Part shown: positions 8,329 through 15,786 of the stretch, piece after piece | How the letters are laid out: each line of letters opens with the position of its first letter | How positions within the stretch are numbered: the first letter of the stretch is position 1 | Source: Deltaproteobacteria bacterium | GTDB lineage: Bacteria; Desulfobacterota; JADFVX01 | Length of the DNA stretch: 64,000 bases | Assembly (NCBI GenBank): GCA_029860075.1 | Contig: JAOUBX010000014.1 | Coordinates: forward strand, 1 to 64,000 | Reading direction: 5' to 3' | Position numbers and translations under genes: made by a program | Notes under the pieces: model-generated | Told to the model about the DNA's origin: nothing | Databases searched by the model: none | What the model saw: only the letters and a program-made list of their open reading frames with translations

Positions 8329-9675
8329 ATGAAAGAAATACTTGATACCATAGACGGTTTCCTCTGGGGCCCTGTCACCATCATCATGCTTCTCGGAACA
8401 GGCGTTTTCATGACCATACTGGTAAGCGCCATCCAGATAAGGAAGTTTCCCTACGCCTGGCGCCTTATTTCAGGTAAGTATGACAATCCCGATGATGCCG
8501 GTGAGATTACGCACTTTCAGGCACTAAGTGCTGCACTGTCGGCTACTATCGGGACAGGAAATATTGCCGGTGTGGGTATAGCAATTGCTGTCGGCGGGCC
8601 CGGAGCACTCTTCTGGATGTGGATAACAGCCTTTTTCGGTATGGCCCTTAAATACGGTGAGTGCCTTCTTTCCCTAAAATATAGGGTTATTCATGAAGAC
8701 GGCTCAATCAGTGCCGGCCCCATGTACTACCTTGAAAAAGGCTTGGGTCATAAATGGCTGGGGTTCCTCTTTGCGCTTTTTGCATCCATCGCTTCGTTTG
8801 GCATCGGCAATATGGCTCAGGCTAACTCAGTAGCCGAACCAGTACAAGCTCTCTTTGGCATCCCCAAAATTATCACAGGACTTGTTATCGGTTTTCTCGT
8901 TTTTGCCGTCATTATCGGAGGTATCAAGCGGATTGGCCAAGTGGCTGCCAAGTTAGTACCCTTTATGGCGGCCTTTTACATACTGGGAGCCTTGATAATT
9001 ATCATTACAAATATTGGAGCAGTACCCGCTGCATTTGCCACTATTTTTCATGATGCTTTTAATGGAGCGGCAGCCGCAGGTGGCTTCACAGGTGCTGTTA
9101 TTGCTCAAACAATTCAAATGGGTGTAGCAAGGGGACTGTTCTCTAATGAGGCAGGTCTTGGTAGCGCTCCCATTGCCCACGGTGCTGCCCAGACAAAGGA
9201 GCCTGTCCGTGAAGGGCTTGTTGCCATGCTGGGCCCCTTTATCGACACAATTGTAATTTGTACTATGACAGGATTAATCATTGTTCTCTCCGGTGCTTAC
9301 ACATCAGGCTTGACAGGCGCTGAGTTAACAACTAGGGCCTTTAATATAGGCCTTCCTATTAAAGGTGGTAATATCGTAGCTATCGGTCTTATTATCTTCG
9401 CTTTTTCAACTGCTATCAGCTGGTCCTATTATGGCGACAGGTCAGTTGAATATCTTTTTGGCCCAAAGGTAATTATGCCTTACCGCATCATCTATTGCAT
9501 GCTTCTCCCTGTCGGAGCGACCATAGAGCTAAGTACAGTTTGGACCATATCGGATATTTTCAATGCGCTAATGGCCTGGCCGAATCTGATCGGCCTTATT
9601 CTACTAAGTGGGGTAATACTGAGAACGACGAAGGAATATTTTGCAGATCCCAAAAGGGTTAAACCGGTAAGGTAA
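8329..9675 (+). CDS. Alanine/glycine:cation symporter (AGCS family)
   Basis: 448 residues with about 10-11 membrane segments, the usual size of Na+(H+)-coupled alanine/glycine carriers of the inner membrane. Family blocks are clear: 'FQALSAALSATIGTGNIAGVG', 'GGPGALFWMWITAFFGMALKY', 'GPMYYLEKGLG', 'GVARGLFSNEAGLGSAPIAH' and 'FSTAISWSYYGDR'. The ATG at 8329 gives the expected N-terminus. Only CTCCTTAA, not a good ribosome binding site, is upstream. It is monocistronic. The distinction between alanine and glycine cannot be made from sequence. Confidence 0.93.
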   Translation: MKEILDTIDGFLWGPVTIIMLLGTGVFMTILVSAIQIRKFPYAWRLISGKYDNPDDAGEITHFQALSAALSATIGTGNIAGVGIAIAVGGPGALFWMWITAFFGMALKYGECLLSLKYRVIHEDGSISAGPMYYLEKGLGHKWLGFLFALFASIASFGIGNMAQANSVAEPVQALFGIPKIITGLVIGFLVFAVIIGGIKRIGQVAAKLVPFMAAFYILGALIIIITNIGAVPAAFATIFHDAFNGAAAAGGFTGAVIAQTIQMGVARGLFSNEAGLGSAPIAHGAAQTKEPVREGLVAMLGPFIDTIVICTMTGLIIVLSGAYTSGLTGAELTTRAFNIGLPIKGGNIVAIGLIIFAFSTAISWSYYGDRSVEYLFGPKVIMPYRIIYCMLLPVGATIELSTVWTISDIFNALMAWPNLIGLILLSGVILRTTKEYFADPKRVKPVR

Positions 9676-9757
9676 ATAGTCTCTGATAAAGAGACAGAAT
9701 ATCTTTATCCTGAAAGGATGAACTAATATTTTTTCCCATTAAACAAAGCCGAGTGTT

Positions 9758-9830
9758 GCTATTGCCGGCGGAATAAAGGCTACAAACTGTCTGAGCGTAG
9801 CGAGTTTTTGTAGCCGCTGCAGGCAATAGC
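9758..9830. repeat. Imperfect hairpin repeat (GCTATTGCC/GGCAATAGC ends)
   Basis: The outer arms GCTATTGCC and GGCAATAGC pair. The inner arms GGCTACAAAC and GTTTTTGTAGCC pair around a GC-rich loop containing GAGCGTAGCGAG. This is an extragenic stem-loop of about 73 nt between the symporter and EI24-like genes. Confidence 0.6.
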
Positions 9831-9877
9831 ATAAGCGAGGGAAGCGGTCGGCCAAATTTTAGGGTGGCTTTCTTTTG

Positions 9878-9928
9878 CATACTTTTCTTTACCCTCAAGG
9901 GGCATAAATGCCACCAAAGAAAAGTATG
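9878..9928. repeat. Inverted repeat, copy 1 of a dispersed element
   Basis: CATACTTTTCTTT (9878-9890) and AAAGAAAAGTATG (9916-9928) are perfect 13-bp inverted repeats around 'ACCCTCAAGGGGCATAAA'. A shorter relative lies at 28156-28204. With 9758-9830 it accounts for most of the 330-bp spacer 9676-10005. Confidence 0.65.
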
Positions 9929-10005
9929 ATCTCTATAGAGATGAAATCTTATTTTGAACTGACCCAGTAATTGGGATCTTGTATACTTTATTAATTAGGA
10001 ATAAT

Positions 10006-10776
10006 ATGGACAAACCACGATCAACACCAGGCATATTACAGGGATTCTTCTACCCTTATAAAGGGTTCATGTTCATTATCCGTAATCCCGGACTACTTTC
10101 TTATGTGGCCATCCCGGCAGTCATCAACACACTGCTATATTCTCTCTTTCTCTGGTATACATCAACAAGAATTCACCGTTGGATTGAATCATTAATCTAC
10201 AGGGGTGAAGAATGGTACTGGGCTATACTTTTTTATCTTGCCATGATCGTTGCAGCCCTGCTGATTCTGGTACTTGTCGTTTATACTTTTACTATCGCAG
10301 GGAGCCTCATTCTCTCACCCTTTAATGATCTTCTTTCGGAAAAGGTGGACACCCTTTACTCGGGTGGCACTGCCCATGAGCCATTTCGCCTGAAAGGGAT
10401 ATTCAAGGATATGGCACGGTCCGTCAAAGCGGAACTGGGTCGCATAGCCATCTATCTGTCCGGCCTGGCCCTGCTGCTTGCCCTCAACCTCTTTCCTCCC
10501 ATAGGGACGGCAATTTACGGCGTAGCGATCACCCTTTTCACTATGTACTTCATCGGTTGGGAATATTTTGACTATTCTCTTGAGCGTAACAAGTTTCCCT
10601 TCAGGAAAAAGCTGAAATTTAACATACGCAACGGTCTGACACTCATTACCTTTGGCGCAGGCGCCGCACTTGCCCTCATGGTTCCTGTGCTTAACCTGGC
10701 GGCCATACCTGTCTGTGTGACAGGGGCAACACTGCTTTTTTGTGACCTTAAAAACAGACGGGAAGATAAATCCTGA
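10006..10776 (+). CDS. EI24/CysZ-like integral membrane protein
   Basis: 256 residues with about six membrane segments. The 'GFFYPYKGFMFIIRNPGLL' N-terminal block, 'LSPFNDLLSEKVD' after the second segment and 'WEYFDYSLERNKFPFRKK' are typical of the EI24 (PF07264) family. In Escherichia coli the family includes the sulfate channel CysZ; most members are of unknown role. I chose ATG 10006 (AGGA six bases upstream) over the in-frame TTG at 9979, which lacks a ribosome binding site. No sulfur-assimilation genes are nearby, so sulfate transport is not supported by context. Confidence 0.85.
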   Translation: MDKPRSTPGILQGFFYPYKGFMFIIRNPGLLSYVAIPAVINTLLYSLFLWYTSTRIHRWIESLIYRGEEWYWAILFYLAMIVAALLILVLVVYTFTIAGSLILSPFNDLLSEKVDTLYSGGTAHEPFRLKGIFKDMARSVKAELGRIAIYLSGLALLLALNLFPPIGTAIYGVAITLFTMYFIGWEYFDYSLERNKFPFRKKLKFNIRNGLTLITFGAGAALALMVPVLNLAAIPVCVTGATLLFCDLKNRREDKS

Positions 10777-10867
10777 AGTAGCAGGTAAAGCTGATGACCA
10801 AACTTAACAATAAGGAGAGACATAATTCCTCCTTAAATTTCTCCCTCCCGATAATTGCCATGATAAA

Positions 10868-12817
10868 ATGAAAACAACTTCAAAAATAACTTACTTTATC
10901 TTTCCTTTACTTCTTTTTATCGCAGCAGGAGCTATTTATCTTCAAATAAATCACCATAAAAAAGTCATATTTCTTTCACCTGAAAAGGGAGCGCACTGGA
11001 TAAAGTATGACCGTCCTTACTGGCTGGGAAGCCACAGACATGAAGAACAACTCGTCATTTTCAGGAAAAATTTCACGCTTAACAAAGAGATAAGTCATAT
11101 CAAGCTCAAACTGAGGGCATTAAAGTCTGCCCGGCTCTTTCTCGACGGGCAGTTAATTTATGAAACACCGATCAATTATAGTAACTGGAGAAAAACACAA
11201 AGCCTTAAAATAGAAAAAATAACTTCCGGGAAACATACCCTTCATGCCTTTATATCAAACCAGGACGGTCCGCCGCTCCTGCTGGCCTATTCGGAAAATT
11301 TTAAGCTCTTTACCGATAGAAGCTGGGAAACGATGCGACCTGACAATTCATGGCAGCCTGCTGTCCTCATTGAGGAAAACCGGTCCGCCTCTATTTCAAA
11401 ACAATTTTCTCCGGTAAAAAACGCGTTTTGGGAAACGCTCCCTTATGGACTCGTCATATTTATTACCTCATTTATATTTTCAGTGGCATACTATTATCGT
11501 CAACTGCCCGGGTTTTCTTACTTTGAAAAGGCCCTTTCCCTTTCAAAGCTGAGATGGCTTTTAATTATTGCCTGGATCACTTTATCCATAAGCAGCCTTA
11601 TCAAATACCCTCTTGCCGGTTTTGACTACCCTGCGCACATTGACTATATTAATTATGTTGCTTCAAAGTGGTCCATCCCACTGGCTTCAGAAGGATGGCA
11701 AATGTTTCAGTCACCTCTCTATTACATAATCAGTTCCCTTTTTCTCAAAATTTGCCTCTCTTTTTTCAGTGAAGCAACAAGCTACCAATTATTAAAAGTC
11801 ATTCCTCTCCTGTGCGGGCTCATACAGGTAGAAGTTGTTTACCGCACGATGAAGATTACCTTTCCCAAAAAGAAATACGTCCAGGCAACAGGTCTAATTG
11901 TGGGCTCCCTCATGCCGATGAATCTCTATATGTCGCAATATATAGGCAACGAACCCATGGCCGCACTTTTTTCTTCCCTTGTCATTTTACTGATTCTTCA
12001 ATCCATTCGAAATCCATGGAAGGCCCAATCGCCAAAACATCAGTTGCTTACGGGCCTCTTCCTCGGCCTTGCTATACTGACAAAAGTTTCAGCCCTACTT
12101 TTACCGGTACCTGTTTTGCTCGTATTTTTAGGGTTAAACATTCAAAAAGGGAGAGGGAATCTTAAAAAATCCCTTTGGACTGCATTGAACATCATAATGC
12201 CTCTATTTATTATTGCCGGATGGTACTATGTGAGAAACATGGTTTTGCTTGGCAAGCCATTCATCGGCGGCTGGGACCCTGCAAGGGGAATCAGTTGGTG
12301 GCAAGACCCGGGATACAGAATTATCAGTGATTTGACAACTTTCGGCACAGCGCTGGCTTATCCTGTTTTTTCAGGAACATCAGGTCTGTGGGATGCAATT
12401 TATTCTACCCTTTGGCTGGACGGTTTCCTCGGTTCTGTGGCAGACTACCGCGGAAAACCACCCTGGAATTATTCATTTGTCCTTACCCTGTCATGGCTCT
12501 CCCTTCTGCCCACAATTGCTATGCTTACAGGTTTCTTTTCTATTATGAAAAAACGTGAGCGAGAAGATCAATTCATACTCTTGATCTCTACTCTCTTACT
12601 AATACTGTACTTTGGAGCAATTATCTATCTCTACATTCAACTCCCCATCTATAGCACTGCCAAGGCATCTTATACACTGGGGCTCATCCCCTGCTATGCA
12701 ATCCTCTGCGGTTTCGGACTGGAGTTGCTTTCACGGGGAGTTATCTTACGGTCAGCAGTCGTGGGGCTAATATCCTGGTGGGGTATTTTTGCTTTTGCCG
12801 CTTATTTTCCAGTGTAA
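10868..12817 (+). CDS. GT-C membrane glycosyltransferase with periplasmic sugar-binding-like domain
   Basis: 649 residues. A first membrane segment (about 9-26) is followed by a ~140-residue beta-rich domain (about 30-170). Its 'W..RFF' to 'ARLFLDGQLIYETP...W' pattern resembles the jelly-roll found at the start of glycosidases. Then come about 10 membrane segments. The first large loop contains 'FDYPAHIDYINYVASKW' followed by 'MFQSPLYYI', the acidic-residue/acceptor-loop pattern of GT-C (ArnT/PMT-like) enzymes that use polyprenyl-phosphate sugars. Substrate and acceptor unknown. The start lacks an obvious ribosome binding site; the AAGGAG at 10812-10817 is too far away and could pair with CTCCTT at 10829-10834. 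Confidence 0.7.
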   Translation: MKTTSKITYFIFPLLLFIAAGAIYLQINHHKKVIFLSPEKGAHWIKYDRPYWLGSHRHEEQLVIFRKNFTLNKEISHIKLKLRALKSARLFLDGQLIYETPINYSNWRKTQSLKIEKITSGKHTLHAFISNQDGPPLLLAYSENFKLFTDRSWETMRPDNSWQPAVLIEENRSASISKQFSPVKNAFWETLPYGLVIFITSFIFSVAYYYRQLPGFSYFEKALSLSKLRWLLIIAWITLSISSLIKYPLAGFDYPAHIDYINYVASKWSIPLASEGWQMFQSPLYYIISSLFLKICLSFFSEATSYQLLKVIPLLCGLIQVEVVYRTMKITFPKKKYVQATGLIVGSLMPMNLYMSQYIGNEPMAALFSSLVILLILQSIRNPWKAQSPKHQLLTGLFLGLAILTKVSALLLPVPVLLVFLGLNIQKGRGNLKKSLWTALNIIMPLFIIAGWYYVRNMVLLGKPFIGGWDPARGISWWQDPGYRIISDLTTFGTALAYPVFSGTSGLWDAIYSTLWLDGFLGSVADYRGKPPWNYSFVLTLSWLSLLPTIAMLTGFFSIMKKREREDQFILLISTLLLILYFGAIIYLYIQLPIYSTAKASYTLGLIPCYAILCGFGLELLSRGVILRSAVVGLISWWGIFAFAAYFPV

Positions 12818-12832
12818 GATAATTAAGGGGGG

Positions 12833-12848
12833 CTAACAGCGCTGTTAG
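12833..12848. repeat. Perfect 16-bp palindrome between convergent genes
   Basis: CTAACAGCGCTGTTAG is exactly self-complementary and sits in the 40-bp gap between the stops of the glycosyltransferase and TonB-receptor genes. It has no loop and no T tract, so it is not a standard terminator. Confidence 0.5.
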
Positions 12849-12857
12849 AGTGATTGA

Positions 12858-14999
12858 TTAAAACTTATACCTTCCTTCAATTAGGGCGCTCATTCCTTCT
12901 CTTGGATAATCATCGCGAATTGTCGGTTTCCATTCACCAGCAATATCATCATAATAGATTGGCGCCGGATCTTCATATTTTTTACCAAGAAGATTGTGAA
13001 CAGACAGTCTAAGTTCAAAGTTCTCGATGAAATTTTTTCCAATGACTGCCAGGTCTACCAGGGCATATTCGGGAAGCTCTGAACGCCCGTCACGCACATG
13101 CCGCGAGCGCTTGCCGCTTACGAAAATATTTGTATTTACGTCTATGTAATTGCCTGCTTTAGCATTGAAACCGATATTTCCCTTATTGTAAGCGATATTG
13201 GCAATGTTTCTCTTGCTTTCGTTATCCTCTGAATCTTGATGGGTGTAGTTAAGATAGGCGGAAAAGCCTTTTGAAAGATCTCTCTTATACTCAAATTCGA
13301 TACCCTGTATTGTGGCTCCACCCCTATTTTCAAATGCGAACTGGCTTGGAATGGACTGGGGTACAAGCTGGATTCTGTCCCTGAATCTGTTATGGAAGTA
13401 TGTCAGTGTTGCAGTGGAAGTCTCCTTTGAAACACGAACAAAACTCACTTCATAGGTAGTCATCTTTTCCGGGGCAAGATTTGAATTCCCCAAAACAACA
13501 GGATTATTGATATTATGCAACTCTTCAAAACTCGGCGCCCTGAAAGCCGACCCATAAAGCAGTTTCAAGTGCCACTTTTCGGTTAATCTCCAGACAAATG
13601 CAGCCCTGGGATTACTTGTGCTGCCAACATCAGAATAGTCATCATACCTGATGCCTGCTGTCACATTTACATGAGCAGTAATATCCCATACATCCTGTAA
13701 ATAAGCAGCGCCTATATACCTCTTTTTCTCCTGGTTCCACTGGCGAATATCCCCTACATCTCTTACGTTACCATCGGTATAATATGTCCATGCAGCCGGA
13801 TTATAGTTGGCATGATGTTCAAGGTCATAAGCCTCGTAATTTTCCCAAAGTCCTCCAAGGGTCAGTATATTTGAATCGGTCAGGTCAAAGTCAAATTGCA
13901 GTTCTGCGCCTTTTGTCCTTGATTTTAAACTGGGAACGCCAATCATACCGTAGGGAAAGATACCAAGGTTGGGAACATTTGCCCCTTCAGGGTAAATTTC
14001 CCATATCACCTTAAAATGAAATTCATCCCAGTAGAGCCTGGAAGTGATTTTTCCAAGCGAGAAATCCTGACCATAAACCAGTTCCCCAAAGAATTGATCT
14101 ATCCTTTCCTCCGTTTCATCATTCAGGGCATTTCCAACACCAATATAACTTTCCTCTCTTTTAGTGACGTATTTCGAGTTAAAACTAATACCTTTATACT
14201 TTGCCTTAAATGCGGCTTCAAGTTTACGCTCTCCATCTCTCGTCTTCCCTGAGTTTCCAAGGATATCACTATCCACGTTCAAGCGGGCGCCATAGGTAGA
14301 GTAATAATCAACCGACGATGCTATATCAAGCTCATCCCACTTCTTACCAGCCTGGAGGTTAACTTTCCCTGTATCATAACTGCCACCGGCCGCTGTAAAA
14401 ATAACACCATCCATGTCTTTACCATCTTTGGTGATAATATTAATAACCGCTGAAAAGGCATTGCTTCCATAAAGAGCAGAACCGGGACCTCGAACGACCT
14501 CTATTCTTTTTACATTGTCTACACTGAGGCTATCAAAGGCATAGGTGGTCCCACCAAGTAAAAGATTATTAAGTGAGTGGCCATCGATCATTATTTTGAC
14601 CTTTTCCGAATTAATCGTCACAATACCTCTCACTTCAATATTTTCCTTGCCGTAATATCCCCTGAAAACATGCATACCGGGCACCCGGTTAAGTACATCC
14701 ATAATATCCCTCGCACCCATACGACGGATATCCTCTGCCGTTATGATAGTGGCAATTGCCGGTGCATCAGCAACGTTTTGAGGCTGTTTTGTCGCCGTTA
14801 TAATGAGTTCCCTTTCGTCAAAAAAAAGAAGCATCTCCTCCATTGAACCTGCATAGTGAATCGGTTCAACTTTTTTATGGGAATCAATAATTTCGATGCT
14901 GGCAGGCATGGTACTTGCCACTGAAGCGACTGAAGCAACTGAAGATAATGCAGTCAGCAGAAAGAAAATTATTATAAAAAGAATGAAAGATCGTTTCAT
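12858..14999 (-). CDS. TonB-dependent outer-membrane receptor
   Basis: 713 residues. A signal peptide (about 1-30) contains a 9-bp tandem coding for S-V-A three times. Next is a TonB-box-like 'ELIITATKQPQ', a plug domain ('ITAEDIRRMGARDIMDVLNRVPGM', 'VEVRGIVTI', 'VVRGPGSALYGSNAFSAVINIIT'), and then a 22-strand-type beta-barrel with many alternating aromatic strands, ending in a C-terminal Phe ('GRYKF') as outer-membrane barrels do. Such receptors import siderophores, cobalamin or other scarce ligands using TonB energy. The ligand is not identifiable and no TonB/ExbBD or ABC genes are adjacent. It is divergent from a small Cse60-like gene and a zinc-ribbon regulator, with palindromic sites in between. 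Confidence 0.93.
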   Translation of the reverse strand: MKRSFILFIIIFFLLTALSSVASVASVASTMPASIEIIDSHKKVEPIHYAGSMEEMLLFFDERELIITATKQPQNVADAPAIATIITAEDIRRMGARDIMDVLNRVPGMHVFRGYYGKENIEVRGIVTINSEKVKIMIDGHSLNNLLLGGTTYAFDSLSVDNVKRIEVVRGPGSALYGSNAFSAVINIITKDGKDMDGVIFTAAGGSYDTGKVNLQAGKKWDELDIASSVDYYSTYGARLNVDSDILGNSGKTRDGERKLEAAFKAKYKGISFNSKYVTKREESYIGVGNALNDETEERIDQFFGELVYGQDFSLGKITSRLYWDEFHFKVIWEIYPEGANVPNLGIFPYGMIGVPSLKSRTKGAELQFDFDLTDSNILTLGGLWENYEAYDLEHHANYNPAAWTYYTDGNVRDVGDIRQWNQEKKRYIGAAYLQDVWDITAHVNVTAGIRYDDYSDVGSTSNPRAAFVWRLTEKWHLKLLYGSAFRAPSFEELHNINNPVVLGNSNLAPEKMTTYEVSFVRVSKETSTATLTYFHNRFRDRIQLVPQSIPSQFAFENRGGATIQGIEFEYKRDLSKGFSAYLNYTHQDSEDNESKRNIANIAYNKGNIGFNAKAGNYIDVNTNIFVSGKRSRHVRDGRSELPEYALVDLAVIGKNFIENFELRLSVHNLLGKKYEDPAPIYYDDIAGEWKPTIRDDYPREGMSALIEGRYKF

Positions 15000-15067
15000 A
15001 CTGGATTACCTCAACAAGTGGAAAAAAGGAATCGGGCAAAATTAATTTCTATTTACTGCAACCCACA

Positions 15068-15103
15068 CGACACATATTGCTATGTCATGCGACATATATT
15101 GCT
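15068..15103. promoter_or_regulatory. Candidate operator: palindrome plus direct repeats
   Basis: TATGTCATGCGACATA (15081-15096) has perfect 6-bp arms around 4 bp. It is flanked by direct repeats CGACACATATTGCT (15068-15081) and CGACATATATTGCT (from about 15091), about one and two helical turns apart. It lies 70-105 bp upstream of the TonB-receptor ATG and about 135 bp upstream of the small gene at 15239. This is suitable for a dimeric repressor controlling the receptor. The cognate regulator is unknown. Confidence 0.45.
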
Positions 15104-15238
15104 GATCTAACATTTTGCCTAATTTAAAGTAGATATGTCAAGTCAATTACCCGAATTATGTTCCCTTGCAATCTTTAAATTTTATGTTAACGTTATTTAT
15201 TAGATAAGGATGACTGCTGTTGAAAAGGAGGTGATCCT

Positions 15239-15418
15239 GTGAAAATTAAGTTTTTCCACTTTCATGAACCTATAAACGTTGAAGCAAAAATAGATGAATG
15301 GCTTGATGAGAACCATGGCATTTCAATTCATCATATCAAGCAGACTGAATCTTATGCCGACAAAGAAAAATGGTCTCTTTCCATATCCATTTATTACCTT
15401 GAACCGATTATTGAATAA
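15239..15418 (+). CDS. 59-residue Cse60-like small protein
   Basis: GTG start at 15239 behind AAAAGGAGGTGATCCT, an almost perfect anti-16S sequence, with about 7-bp spacing. The stop TAA is at 15416-15418. The product starts 'MKIKFFHFHEP', continues 'IDEWLDENHGISIHHIKQTES' and ends 'WSLSISIYYLEP'. This alternation (short strand, helix, two strands) resembles the small Cse60 family first named in Bacillus sporulation; elsewhere its role is unknown. Twenty bases later the HTH/zinc-ribbon gene begins, so the two form an operon, divergent from the TonB receptor. The ribosome binding site makes this a confident gene; the family call is from memory of the pattern. Confidence 0.75.
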   Translation: MKIKFFHFHEPINVEAKIDEWLDENHGISIHHIKQTESYADKEKWSLSISIYYLEPIIE

Positions 15419-15438
15419 AAAAGAAGACCTGAGGACGA

Positions 15439-15777
15439 GTGAAAAAAAGGCCTAAAGAACCATATATTTCCGCACAGAGAAGCAAAACAATAAGACAGAG
15501 CATGATTGCTCTATTGGAGCATGATGAATACTCTGGAAAAGATATATCGGCAGAAGTGGGAATAAGGGAAAAAGAGGTTTATGAACATCTCGAACATATA
15601 CGTAAATCGGCAGGCAAAGCATTCATTGTCACCCCCGCCAGATGCAGGAAATGCAATTTTATTTTCGATAAAAGGGAAAAGATAAAAAAACCGGGCAAAT
15701 GCCCGGTTTGTCATAATCAATCAATTGAAGCACCGCTCTACGCTATCAGGAGCGGAAACCCAAAAACTAGACCATAA
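15439..15777 (+). CDS. HTH / zinc-ribbon transcriptional regulator (COG3357-like)
   Basis: 112 residues. The N-terminal half is a winged-HTH-like helix set ('RQSMIALLEHDEYSGKDISAEVG' then 'EVYEHLEHI'). The C-terminal half is a zinc ribbon with C69-x2-C72 and C88-x2-C91. This arrangement matches COG3357, predicted regulators of an HTH domain fused to a zinc ribbon. The start is GTG (15439) with GAGG upstream. It follows the small Cse60-like gene by 20 bp and ends 9 bp from the stop of the convergent parvulin gene. The codons for P85-V90 form a hairpin that reads as an intrinsic terminator on the other strand (15681-15709). Its target may be the divergent TonB receptor (inference from position). 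Confidence 0.75.
   Translation: MKKRPKEPYISAQRSKTIRQSMIALLEHDEYSGKDISAEVGIREKEVYEHLEHIRKSAGKAFIVTPARCRKCNFIFDKREKIKKPGKCPVCHNQSIEAPLYAIRSGNPKTRP
15681..15709 (-). terminator. Intrinsic terminator for the subtilase-parvulin operon, inside the opposing gene
   Basis: On the minus strand AAACCGGGC-ATTT-GCCCGGTTT is a 9-bp stem with a 4-nt loop, followed by a continuous T run (complement of 15684-15690). It begins about 78 nt past the parvulin stop codon. On the plus strand the same bases are in-frame codons of the zinc ribbon, and there is only a 3-T tail. Confidence 0.75.
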
Positions 15778-15786
15778 GATATCTTG

